Of a DNA stretch of 64,000 nt, positions 42,124 to 50,522 are shown in pieces. The notes beneath the pieces are model-generated. The model worked only from the letters and a program-made list of their open reading frames with translations. It ran no database searches and was not told the DNA's origin. This stretch comes from Algoriphagus ornithinivorans (GTDB lineage Bacteria > Bacteroidota > Bacteroidia > Cytophagales > Cyclobacteriaceae): assembly GCF_900115305.1 (NCBI RefSeq), contig NZ_FOVW01000008.1, positions 124,001 to 188,000 of the forward strand. Reading direction: 5' to 3'. A program made the position numbers and the translations under genes. Every line of letters starts with the position of its first letter. Position 1 is the first letter of the stretch.

Positions 42124-42561
42124 TCAACCAGAAAATTTTTCAAATCCATACTTATTCAAAAACTCATCATATTCATCTTTAAAGGATTTTTTGGCATGAT
42201 GAATCTCTTGATTTGAAATATAATTTCGCACCTTTTCAACAATAGATTCTGATACTGAAACAGCAAAATATTCATCTTGCCATTCAAACCTCTCTTTGAT
42301 CAAATTATTTTTATTTATCCAAAAAGAAGACTCACCTTTTATCAGTTGCATAACCTTTTGAATGGTTTGGTCGATGCCTAGGGAAATCAAACAATGGCAA
42401 TGATCTTTGTGACCGCTTACTCTGTCAATGAAAATCCCCTTCTTTTTACAGTTTTGGCGTATATGGTCCCATACAGCTAACCTGGTTTCAAGATTATTCA
42501 AAAATGGGAATCTATTTTTGGTAGTAAAAACGAAATGAATGTAAACTTTGATATAAGGCAT
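42124..42561 (-). mobile_element. IS200/RAYT-type HUH-Y1 transposase gene
   Basis: A 145-residue single-strand transposase of the Y1 class. The HUH motif is HKDHCHCL (His54, His56), the catalytic Tyr is in VRNYISNQEIHHAK (Tyr114), and HFVFTTKNRFPF at the start is the family strand. Size suits IS200 TnpA. Flanking REP-like palindromes on both sides (42091 and 42661) suggest a REP-associated, possibly domesticated, form (RAYT). No tnpB gene is present. The reading frame is intact. Confidence 0.85.
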
Positions 42562-42617
42562 AAAAATAGATTTTCACCTAATTTAATAAGAGAATAAAAA
42601 ATAAACTAACATTTTTT

Positions 42618-42716
42618 GGCTAAAGCCTCACATACAATCAAAAAGAATAAAAAAAAAATACCACCAGCTTTAGCTGGTGGCTCTAGAATAAAATTTATAG
42701 TAGTTGGGCTTTAACC
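42618..42716. repeat. REP-like palindromes on the right of the HUH transposase
   Basis: GGCTAAAGCC at 42618-42627, CCACCAGCTTTAGCTGGTGG at 42661-42680 with the CTCTAGAATAAA tail also seen at 41931, and TTGGGCTTTAACCCA at ~42705-42716. The order and tail sequences mirror the left side in direct orientation. Confidence 0.7.
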
Positions 42717-42722
42717 CAGGCC

Positions 42723-43418
42723 TTAGCCTGTAAAATAAGCTTCCAACTCACTCATCATCGCTTCTTTCTCCTGAAGATCACGAATGATTTTGCCTTTTTC
42801 TAACAACACAATCCGATCACAAATCTCTGTCACATGATTCAAATCGTGAGATGAAATCAAGAAAGTGGTTCGGCTATCTTCTTTTTCTTTCAGGATCAAT
42901 TTCTTCAATCTAATCTGTGAACTTGGATCCAAATTTTCAAAGGGTTCATCCAAAAAGACCACCTCAGGGTTACCCATCAAAGCAGCTGCTATACCCACCT
43001 TTTTCAGATTACCCTTCGAAAGGTCTCGGATATATTTCTTTTTGCCCCGGATTTCATCATTGAAGAGCTCGGAGAATTTCCCCAAATGAACTTCCAAGTC
43101 AGCCTCTGACATCCCGTAAATCTTTCTCAAAGTCTGAAAATATTCATCCGGCGTCAAATAAGCCAAGAGCATATGTTCGTCTAAATAAGCTCCAGTAAAT
43201 TTCTTCCACTCCTCATCCTGATTGACCTGATGTCCATTGATAATCACAGTTCCATCCGTAGGCCTCACTAAGTCAAGCATAATTCTAAAAAGGGTGGTTT
43301 TACCTGCACCATTATTACCTACCAAACCAAAACACTCAGACGTTGAGATATCTAAAGTTTCTACATCTAATACTACTGCTTCTTTGTACTGTTTTTTGAG
43401 ATTTTTGACACTGATCAT
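42723..43418 (-). CDS. ABC transporter ATP-binding protein
   Basis: A 231-residue ATPase with Walker A LVGNNGAGKTTLFR (~residue 34), signature LSKGNLKKVGI, Walker B EVVFLDEPFENLDP and H-loop SSHDL. The signature LSKGN in place of LSGGQ is common in exporter subunits. It overlaps the DUF5687 permease gene by 4 nt and should energise it. The substrate is unknown. Confidence 0.9.
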   Translation of the reverse strand: MISVKNLKKQYKEAVVLDVETLDISTSECFGLVGNNGAGKTTLFRIMLDLVRPTDGTVIINGHQVNQDEEWKKFTGAYLDEHMLLAYLTPDEYFQTLRKIYGMSEADLEVHLGKFSELFNDEIRGKKKYIRDLSKGNLKKVGIAAALMGNPEVVFLDEPFENLDPSSQIRLKKLILKEKEDSRTTFLISSHDLNHVTEICDRIVLLEKGKIIRDLQEKEAMMSELEAYFTG

Positions 43419-44902
43419 AATTCCTGTCTAAATGAAGATGAGATTTCGTATTTATTTTGCATGACACGCTGCACATTCAGTTTTGCCAAGGGTTTGAAGA
43501 AAATGATTCCCAAAATCCCACAAACTGACAAAGCAATCAGGCCAGCATAATCACTTACTAAAAAAGAGAAGGGTAAGTAAATCAAATAAGGTAAAACCAT
43601 CATTGGAATCACCATCAACCATTGAGCGGCACCTACTCCTTCGTAATTAAACATGGCTCCTTTATTCAGATCCATAGGCTTTGGCTTCCATAATGCCAGA
43701 TAAATAATGGCATGAACCAAAATACCCACATTGAAAAGGAAGGTAGCAAAGTGAACGGCAAGGATTTGCCAACCAAAATATACATAGGGTACAGAAGCAA
43801 GGAAGCAAACCACAGAAACAGAAATAAAGAGCAAATATTTCCCACGGATCAATTCCTCCACACCTCCTCTTCTATTGAGGAAGAAATCAAAATTACCTGA
43901 ATTCCAACTCAGGAATAATTGCCCATACTGTATCATAAATATCCCAGTGATAAAGACTCCCACAAAAATGAATATCGTGGAAACACCCTCATCAGAGGCG
44001 TAAACTGGATTGGTATAAAAAATCAACCCATACAATAAAAAGAATCCGGAAAGCATCAGATAAGTCCGGCTTTTCTTATGTCGAATGATCAGTTTCCACT
44101 CTAGATTGGCCATTTCACCTGCCAATCCAAATCTGGAAAAGAAACCAATTGATTGATCGGTAAATCTTACATTCTCCTCAGCAGATAAATCTTCCAAATA
44201 GGCATTGTTGAAATAGTATTTAAAACAAAGCCAATAGCTCGCAACAAAAAGGAAAGCCAAGACAATTACCGGGATTGGAGTCGCTTCAGATAAATCAAAC
44301 ACAGGCTTCATGATCTCACCCAAGTTAAACCAGCCCATATAGCTAGAGCCTGAACCTAAAAACAACACGGCTACTACGATGAGTAATCCTATGGTGGAAT
44401 CCTCAAATCGCTGCTTGAACCAAAGCATAAACCAATGCAAAATCCAGCTGGTCAATACAATAGAACCAATCCAGCCAATTAACCCAATTGCACCTGAGAC
44501 TGGTAAGATTACTTGAACTCCAAAGGGTAAAAACAACAACAGTGCAATGATATTAATTGGGGAAATAAAAGACCGAAGCAAGAGTATATGCATAATCTTG
44601 GATTTCCCTATGGGAAGATGAAGCAGGCTCTCTAACTCCACAACCGGTAATTGCTGAATAAAGTACCGGTACATAAATTCCATTAAAAAGAAATAAATAA
44701 GGTAGCTATTGAGCACAGTCAACGGGTCCTGCCCCTCTGCTAATTTCTCAATAATCGTCTTCAGTAATAAACCTGCTCCAACTACATAGAACAAGAGCAG
44801 CAAGACCACGAATCCTAGAAAAATATTGGTCAAGACACTCTTGGCAAAGGAGGTCGACCTGACACTTTTCAGATATTGCAATCGAATCAATTCAAAAAAC
44901 AT
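43415..44902 (-). CDS. DUF5687 family ABC exporter permease
   Basis: A 495-residue polytopic protein with about twelve membrane helices and the DUF5687 pattern (FFELIRLQYLKSVRS at the start, LEWKLIIRHKKSRTYL in the middle, LSWNSGNFDFFLNRRGGVEELIRGKYLL). The family occurs in Bacteroidota beside an ABC-2-like ATPase. It is likely an exporter with unknown cargo. The pair is transcribed leftward, kinship with LmrA-type systems being unclear. Confidence 0.85.
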   Translation of the reverse strand: MFFELIRLQYLKSVRSTSFAKSVLTNIFLGFVVLLLLFYVVGAGLLLKTIIEKLAEGQDPLTVLNSYLIYFFLMEFMYRYFIQQLPVVELESLLHLPIGKSKIMHILLLRSFISPINIIALLLFLPFGVQVILPVSGAIGLIGWIGSIVLTSWILHWFMLWFKQRFEDSTIGLLIVVAVLFLGSGSSYMGWFNLGEIMKPVFDLSEATPIPVIVLAFLFVASYWLCFKYYFNNAYLEDLSAEENVRFTDQSIGFFSRFGLAGEMANLEWKLIIRHKKSRTYLMLSGFFLLYGLIFYTNPVYASDEGVSTIFIFVGVFITGIFMIQYGQLFLSWNSGNFDFFLNRRGGVEELIRGKYLLFISVSVVCFLASVPYVYFGWQILAVHFATFLFNVGILVHAIIYLALWKPKPMDLNKGAMFNYEGVGAAQWLMVIPMMVLPYLIYLPFSFLVSDYAGLIALSVCGILGIIFFKPLAKLNVQRVMQNKYEISSSFRQEL

Positions 44903-44993
44903 CGGTAAATGGTTAGGGTTAAAATTTTAACTTGCCTGAAATTATCAATAAAGCTGAAAAAAACAGTCTTTTAAAAATAGAGAAATCGGACAA

Positions 44994-45725
44994 ATGAAGA
45001 ATACTATACAGGAATTAAGATTTTTCGAGGCGGTAGAAGCAAGAAGGTCGGTCAGGATTTTTGATCAGGAAAGTGAATTTGACCATGACATAGTCAGACA
45101 TTGCCTAGAAGCAGCTATTCTGTCACCCAATAGCTCCAATCTTCAGCTTTATCAGTTTGTAAGAGTTCCTGAATCTTCCCCTCTCAAAGATCCTTTGGCT
45201 CAACTTTGTATGCGCCAGAAAGCCGCTACCACGGCAAGAGAATTGGTTGTCATCATCACACGAAGAGACCTTTGGAAATCCAGAGCAAAAGCTAACTATG
45301 ATTTCATCCTAAATTCTCAGCAGAACCAATCTGAAAATAAAGTAAAACAGGCCGGAAATTATTACAAAAACCTAATTCCAAAACTATTTGGGAAATATCC
45401 TGGCTGGTCCTTACTCAAGAAGCTCATCGCTTGGTGGGTAGGAATGCGCAGACCCATGGTTCGGGAAGTAGGAGAAACTGAAGTTCGGATATCCGTTCAT
45501 AAAAGTGCTGCCTTGGCGTCTATGACTTTTATGTTAGGTATGAAAGCTGCAGGATATGATACCTGTCCTATGGAGGGCTTCGACTCCAAACGTGTGAAAA
45601 AGCTACTTGATCTTCCAGATGCAGCTGAAATTTGTATGATTATAGGCTGTGGAAAAGGCCTTCCAGAAGGGATTTATGGCCCGAGATTCCGGGTACCTAG
45701 CTCAGAGCTGATTGTAGAGAAATAA
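44994..45725 (+). CDS. Nitroreductase family protein
   Basis: A 243-residue FMN-dependent oxidoreductase. FFEAVEARRSVRIFDQESEFDHD and the flavin-binding AAILSPNSSNLQLYQFVRV are conserved, and MTFMLGMKAAGYDTCPMEGFDSKRVKKLLDLPD is the C-terminal part. An inserted segment (~95-150) makes it longer than NfsB. The donor is NAD(P)H by family; the acceptor is unknown. It is monocistronic and divergent from the ABC pair. Confidence 0.87.
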   Translation: MKNTIQELRFFEAVEARRSVRIFDQESEFDHDIVRHCLEAAILSPNSSNLQLYQFVRVPESSPLKDPLAQLCMRQKAATTARELVVIITRRDLWKSRAKANYDFILNSQQNQSENKVKQAGNYYKNLIPKLFGKYPGWSLLKKLIAWWVGMRRPMVREVGETEVRISVHKSAALASMTFMLGMKAAGYDTCPMEGFDSKRVKKLLDLPDAAEICMIIGCGKGLPEGIYGPRFRVPSSELIVEK

Positions 45726-45746
45726 AACTAGAAGACGATAGTATGT

Positions 45747-45793
45747 GTCAGTCCGAGCGGAGTCGAGGACCCTTCGACTCCACTCTAACTGAC
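45747..45793. repeat. Palindromic GTCAG/CTGAC repeat element
   Basis: GTCAGTCCGAGCGGAGTCGA and its imperfect inverse TCGACTCCACTCTAACTGAC meet around GGACCCT. It lies between the converging nitroreductase and PfkB genes and is of the same family as the copies at 46954-47165. Confidence 0.65.
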
Positions 45794-45808
45794 AGAGTTT
45801 AGCCTCGA

Positions 45809-46804
45809 TTAAGGATTTAACCTTCCCAAAATCTCTTTGGCTTGATGCCACTTTAATCTAGGGCCGAACTGACTTACAATCTGAGAACTTGCCATAGAGG
45901 CTAATTTTCCGCTGGATGCGTAGCTGTGCCCATTAGTGATTCCATACAAAAAGGCCCCGGCAAACATATCCCCAGCACCATTTGAATCAATCGCCGTAGT
46001 CTTGTAAGGCTCGATATCGATAAAGGTATCCCCATCAAAGATCATCGCACCGTTTTTACCCTGCGTGATGACAAAATGCTTAGCTGACTTTTTCATTTCC
46101 TCTCTTGCTTCCATCAGGTTATCCTTACCTGTGTAAAGCATGGCTTCTTCCTCATTGGCAAAAAGGAGATCAACACTTGGCCCGATCACATCATCAAAAT
46201 TATCTTTGAAATACTTCACCATGGCAGGATCAGAAAAGGTCAAAGCCACTTTGGTGCCGGCTTCTTCTGCAACCTTTTTGGCATGCATCATGGCTTCTTT
46301 CCCATTGGGTGAGGTCACCAGATATCCTTCGATAAATAGATATTTGGATTCCCGAATCGCCGAATCATTGATGTCATTGGTTGAAAAATTCTGAGTAATT
46401 CCCAAAAAAGTATTCATGGTCCGTTCAGAATCTTCAGTTACCATCACCAAGCATTTTCCGGTCACGCCAGCCTCCAATTTGTCCTCTGACAAAGCAATCT
46501 CTACTCCGGAGTCAATTAAATCCTTCAAATAAAAAAGCCCCAATTCATCAGCTGCTACTCGGAAATTATAATAAGATTTTCCTCCAAATTGGCTAACTGC
46601 TACGACTGTATTGGCAGCAGAACCTCCGGCTTGCTTTTTTGCTTCTGCATGATTGATCACTTTCATCAAGTGGTTTTGACGCTCTTCATCCACCAAAGTC
46701 ATCAAGCCTTTTTCTACGCTATTATCTGTAAAAAACTGATCTGTTACTTTAAATTCAATATCTACTAGGGCATTTCCAATGCCAGTTACATCGTATTTTT
46801 TCAT
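45809..46804 (-). CDS. PfkB-family carbohydrate/adenosine kinase
   Basis: A 331-residue ribokinase-fold kinase. The N-terminal VTGIGNALVDIEFKV and QAGGSAANTVVAVSQFGG are typical of adenosine-kinase-like members. TTAIDSNGAGDMFAGAFLYG is the anion-hole motif with catalytic Asp. Closest families phosphorylate adenosine, ribose or fructose-type sugars; the substrate is unsure. It is single, leftward. Confidence 0.88.
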   Translation of the reverse strand: MKKYDVTGIGNALVDIEFKVTDQFFTDNSVEKGLMTLVDEERQNHLMKVINHAEAKKQAGGSAANTVVAVSQFGGKSYYNFRVAADELGLFYLKDLIDSGVEIALSEDKLEAGVTGKCLVMVTEDSERTMNTFLGITQNFSTNDINDSAIRESKYLFIEGYLVTSPNGKEAMMHAKKVAEEAGTKVALTFSDPAMVKYFKDNFDDVIGPSVDLLFANEEEAMLYTGKDNLMEAREEMKKSAKHFVITQGKNGAMIFDGDTFIDIEPYKTTAIDSNGAGDMFAGAFLYGITNGHSYASSGKLASMASSQIVSQFGPRLKWHQAKEILGRLNP

Positions 46805-46953
46805 TTATAATTAGTTGGTAAGTTGTAATGTTTAAAGGTTATAATGTTGGTTTAATTCATTATTCGATATTAAAACCTCAAGTCCTAAAGATAACGATTG
46901 AGGTTCTCACAAGCCTCGTAATTTGTAAATCGTATTTTCAAGGAAGACAAGGC

Positions 46954-47165
46954 TTCGACTCCCTGACTAGCCGTCAGACAGGCGCTCAGCCTGACATTCG
47001 ACTCCCTGACTTGACGTCAGGCAGGCGCTCAGCCTGACATTCGATAATCATACTTTTCAAGCTTAAGCTGAAAATCTGAATTGAAGTTCAAGGAAACCTC
47101 GTAAATCGTATTTCTTAAATCTTTTTTCAAAGTAGAAAAGGCTTCGACTCCGCTCAGCCTGACAT
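46954..47165. repeat. Tandem and dispersed palindromic repeat elements
   Basis: Two 43-nt tandem units at 46954-46996 and 46997-47039 both read TTCGACTCC, then an inset hairpin, then GCTCAGCCTGACA. The inset is CTGACTAGCCGTCAGACAGG in the first and CTGACTTGACGTCAGGCAGG in the second. A third copy at 47140-47165 (GGCTTCGACTCCGCTCAGCC) lacks the inset. No protein is encoded. The family is that of the palindrome at 45747. Confidence 0.7.
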
Positions 47166-47197
47166 CGGTCATCAGACATCCAGCATCGGACTTTTTT

Positions 47198-48361
47198 TCA
47201 ATCAAATATAGGATGTCTCTCAAATGGCTTTTCTCTGTCAAACAAGTATCTATAAGTGTGATGTGTTTTGTATATATCCGCTAATAGTTGCTCGCAAACA
47301 CGCATCATTTTTGGATTAAAATCTCCTATCCAATTCATCTCTATGGTTTTATACGGGAAGGAAGCTTTTCCACTCATTTTATCATAGCTGATAATCATCG
47401 CGCTTTCAACACCTTTGCCTTGATGTTCTGGCACTACACCAAAGACCAAACCCAACATTTTATTAGGCGGAGAAAAGGTTTTATACCAAAGAAACTTCAG
47501 CTTACCAAGCAAGTCCATTTTTCCATTCACATGCTTGAAAATCTGATTGATTTCAGGGATTTGGATAAAGAAACCGACAGGTTCTTCCTTGTAAAAAGCA
47601 AAGTAGATTAATCTTGGATCAATGATTGGTTTCATTTTTCCAAACATCAACTGAGCCTCTTTCAATGCAATAGATTTCCCCATATGGCGAGCCCAAGCTT
47701 TGTTGTAGACCGTCATAAAGTACTCGGGGGCTTTCTCTTGGAGTTCCTTTCCTTTGATATACCGGAAGCTGTAATCAGGGTTTGCAATGACCTGATTGGC
47801 TCGTTTGATCATTTTTTCATCAAAACCCACATTCTGAACAGGTCGCATATAGGTGAATTGCTTGAAATAAAGCTTAAACCCATAATCTTCGAAAAACTTC
47901 TGATAATAGCTGAAATTCCAAGGCATATTGTAATTAGGCTCAGAAAAGCCATCTATCAACAATCCCCACCATTTGTCCCGCTCTCCAAAGTTGATAGGTC
48001 CATCCATCGCCTCCATCCCTTCGCTTTGAAGCCATTCTTTGGCTGTATCAAACAACAAAAAAGCCGCATTCTGATCTTCTATGCATTCGAAAAAACCTAC
48101 TCCACCCGTGGGTTGCTTTTCTTTCATTTTGGGATTAATAAATGCCGCTATTCTCCCAATGGTCTGACCTTTTTCGTCTTTTAGCAACCAGCGTTTCGCT
48201 TTGGCTCCATTTCTAAAAAGTTTATTTGTTTCCGGGTGAAAAAGCCCTTCAATATCCTTATCAAGCGGACGAATCCAGTTTTTTTCATGCTTATAAAGCC
48301 GCACCGCCATTTCGATAAACTCTTTCTGATGGGTAGGTGTGGTGACTTCGATCAGTTTCAT
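47198..48361 (-). CDS. GNAT-like N-acetyltransferase family protein
   Basis: A 387-residue soluble protein common in Bacteroidota. It has two acetyltransferase-like halves: residues ~1-170 (IGRIAAFINPKMKEK, GGVGFFECIEDQNAAFLLFDTAKEWL) and ~180-387 with LGLVFGVVPEHQGKGVESAMI carrying the acetyl-CoA pyrophosphate loop. The substrate is unknown. Upstream of it (on the right) is the GDPD gene, 50 nt away. Confidence 0.75.
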   Translation of the reverse strand: MKLIEVTTPTHQKEFIEMAVRLYKHEKNWIRPLDKDIEGLFHPETNKLFRNGAKAKRWLLKDEKGQTIGRIAAFINPKMKEKQPTGGVGFFECIEDQNAAFLLFDTAKEWLQSEGMEAMDGPINFGERDKWWGLLIDGFSEPNYNMPWNFSYYQKFFEDYGFKLYFKQFTYMRPVQNVGFDEKMIKRANQVIANPDYSFRYIKGKELQEKAPEYFMTVYNKAWARHMGKSIALKEAQLMFGKMKPIIDPRLIYFAFYKEEPVGFFIQIPEINQIFKHVNGKMDLLGKLKFLWYKTFSPPNKMLGLVFGVVPEHQGKGVESAMIISYDKMSGKASFPYKTIEMNWIGDFNPKMMRVCEQLLADIYKTHHTYRYLFDREKPFERHPIFD

Positions 48362-48412
48362 GGAGAAAATTTTAATCGGCTAAATTAACCCATGATCCGC
48401 AAACGGCAAAAA

Positions 48413-49282
48413 TTAACGTTTCGGAGCCAAATTAGGATAGTCAGTGATGATGCCATCGACCCCTAAATCCAGAAGCTTATTCATTTCCTCGGTGTTATTA
48501 ACCGTCCAAGGAATTACCTTCATTCCTTTATGATGAAAAAAAGCAATAATCTCAGCATTCAAATTTCTGAAATGGGGAGAAAAAATATCGGGAACAAATC
48601 CCAATTCCTTCAAATCTTCTTGATATGTAGCAGCATTTTCTACCAGCATCGCAAGAGGCACCTCTGGGTGGTTTTCGTGAATATATTGTAGAACTCTAAA
48701 ATCAAAAGATTGGATATTGACTCTTTCCCAACCCAACTTTTCAGCGATCAGCTTCACCACCTTATCAGAAAACTCTGGAACTTCAGGATGATAGATTCCA
48801 TCTCCATCGGGACTACTTTTGATTTCAATATTATAACGAGGCTGAGGAAGCCCCATATCGCTTGCATACTTTTCTGCTACTGCAAAGACATCTTCTAAAA
48901 GTGGTTTGGTAGCAAAAAACTTGACCTGCTGGGGATAGCCCGGGTGAAATTTGGAACCACAGTCATAAGCCAAGATCTCCTGATAAGTCAACTGATAAAT
49001 ATTAAAGGAATGATCTCCCGATGCGATATGATTTCCTTCTGAATCAAGACAGATCAGCGGATTCATAAAAGGTTCATGTGAGAGGATCACTTGTCCATCC
49101 TTCGTAATCGCCAAATCCAATTCCAATGTGGTCACGCCCAAATCCAAAGCTTTGGTCATCGCAGGGATGGTGTTTTCAGGCATTAATCCTCTCGTGCCTC
49201 TATGGCCTTGCAGATCATAAGAGTATTGAGCAGAAACAGACATGGGTAAAAATGCAAATAGGTAAAGGAACAAGTTCTTCAT
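48413..49282 (-). CDS. Glycerophosphodiester phosphodiesterase
   Basis: A 289-residue exported GDPD (signal peptide ending SVSAQ) that splits glycerophosphodiesters into sn-glycerol 3-phosphate and an alcohol. The catalytic segments QGHRGTRGLMPENTIPAM, TTLELDLAITKDGQVILSHEP and YNIEIKSSPDG carry the His/Glu/Asp ligands. WTVNNTEEMNKLLDLGVDGIITDYP is the C-terminal motif. It is the periplasmic GlpQ type. Confidence 0.9.
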   Translation of the reverse strand: MKNLFLYLFAFLPMSVSAQYSYDLQGHRGTRGLMPENTIPAMTKALDLGVTTLELDLAITKDGQVILSHEPFMNPLICLDSEGNHIASGDHSFNIYQLTYQEILAYDCGSKFHPGYPQQVKFFATKPLLEDVFAVAEKYASDMGLPQPRYNIEIKSSPDGDGIYHPEVPEFSDKVVKLIAEKLGWERVNIQSFDFRVLQYIHENHPEVPLAMLVENAATYQEDLKELGFVPDIFSPHFRNLNAEIIAFFHHKGMKVIPWTVNNTEEMNKLLDLGVDGIITDYPNLAPKR

Positions 49283-49338
49283 ATTTAAAAATAAGGTCTT
49301 TTTGCTAGAAGATTAGAAAAACCTTTTTAAGAAATTGT

Positions 49339-49369
49339 CAAAAAAATGCTGCTTCAGGAGAAGCAGCAT
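49339..49369 (-). terminator. Rho-independent terminator after the MORN-repeat gene
   Basis: On the reverse strand ATGCTGCTTC TCCT GAAGCAGCAT is followed by TTTTTT. Confidence 0.88.
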
Positions 49370-49392
49370 AACCGATTATCTCTTGCCATTAA

Positions 49393-50445
49393 TTAATTCG
49401 CCCTTAAAAATGAGCCATTCATATTGTATCTGGAATTAAATATACTTTGATGTGCTGATTGCAGAGCATCTGGCGAAGAGCTAGGACTCCATTGATCTTG
49501 GAATGTTAAACCTTGAGAATTGGGGCCGGAATACAATGAATTCGAATAATATTCTTGCTGGTCAATAATTTCTCCATCATAACTGTAAAAATACCACAAA
49601 CCAACACGATCAGAACCATACAACCTTCCTTCTGCTAAAACCTTATCTGATTTCGGAAAATAAAAGTACCAGTCGCCTTTGGGGATTCCTGTGGAATATC
49701 TTCCCTTGGCCACCATATGCCCTTCCAAATCATAGAAGACCCTAATTCCAGAGCCTTTTTTTAAATTTCCTCCCTTTAATTCCTTGTCTCCTGCTTTGAA
49801 TGTCCCAACAGAGACTAATTTCCCGTCTTCAAAAATTTCAATTTGAGAGATTTCACCAGATTCATCAGTAAGAACCCATTCTCCTTCTTTTAATCCCAGC
49901 AGATAACTGCCTTTTCTGTAAAATCCAGGCATATAATCTAATTGCTCTACCCATTCGCCTTCTTGTCTGCCATTTTTAAAATTTCCTTGAACAACCAGTT
50001 TCCCAATTTCATTAAATTCCTCCCAAGCCCCATCTATCTTTCCTTCCGAAAAAGTACCATGAGCCTTCATTATGCCATTTTTGTGGAATTCCCGGAAATC
50101 ACCATGCGGTTTTCCCTCCTTAAAAAAGGTAAGATATTTTATCTCTCCTGAAGGATAATTTTCTTGAAAAAAGCCATTTGGAAGATCTGATTTGAAATGA
50201 ATCTGAAACAATATTCTTTCTTGAGAAAATTTATCCTCGAAAACCTCCTGGTCTGCTTGTAATAAACTGGGCTGAGGAAAATCAAAAGGGTCGTCTGGGA
50301 TATACACTTTCCAGAGACCTTCCTTTTTGTCATCAACTATCTTTCCTACCCCCAACAAATTAGTATTCCCAAAATAGAAATAGTTTACCCCTGTTGAATC
50401 TGGAGTAGAAAAAAGAAAAAAAATTGTTGTAATAAATGAAAACAT
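49393..50445 (-). CDS. MORN/YwqK-type repeat protein, exported
   Basis: A 350-residue protein with an N-terminal hydrophobic segment (MFSFITTIFFLFSTPDSTG) and many repeats of the form GxxxGxWxxY/F (NGFFQENYPSGEIKYLTFFKEGKPHG, EGKIDGAWEEF, GIPKGDWYFYF, DRVGLWYFYSYDGEI). That is the MORN_2/YwqK pattern of stacked beta-hairpins. Databases often call such proteins YwqK-family antitoxins, but no toxin gene is adjacent. It is probably periplasmic or surface-located, function unknown. Confidence 0.75.
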   Translation of the reverse strand: MFSFITTIFFLFSTPDSTGVNYFYFGNTNLLGVGKIVDDKKEGLWKVYIPDDPFDFPQPSLLQADQEVFEDKFSQERILFQIHFKSDLPNGFFQENYPSGEIKYLTFFKEGKPHGDFREFHKNGIMKAHGTFSEGKIDGAWEEFNEIGKLVVQGNFKNGRQEGEWVEQLDYMPGFYRKGSYLLGLKEGEWVLTDESGEISQIEIFEDGKLVSVGTFKAGDKELKGGNLKKGSGIRVFYDLEGHMVAKGRYSTGIPKGDWYFYFPKSDKVLAEGRLYGSDRVGLWYFYSYDGEIIDQQEYYSNSLYSGPNSQGLTFQDQWSPSSSPDALQSAHQSIFNSRYNMNGSFLRAN

Positions 50446-50522
50446 AATTTTAAGTTACTTTAAAAGACTATTAAAAATAGCACTTTCAAAACAAACCTCC
50501 AATTTTAATCACATTCTGAATT

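Noticed and set aside
46954..47165. CRISPR-like array
   Set aside because: Only two tandem units without unique spacers, internal palindromes, and no cas genes in the window.
49393..50445. Toxin-antitoxin system (YwqK antitoxin)
   Set aside because: The protein is a MORN_2 repeat protein with an export-type N-terminus, and no toxin-like gene adjoins it.
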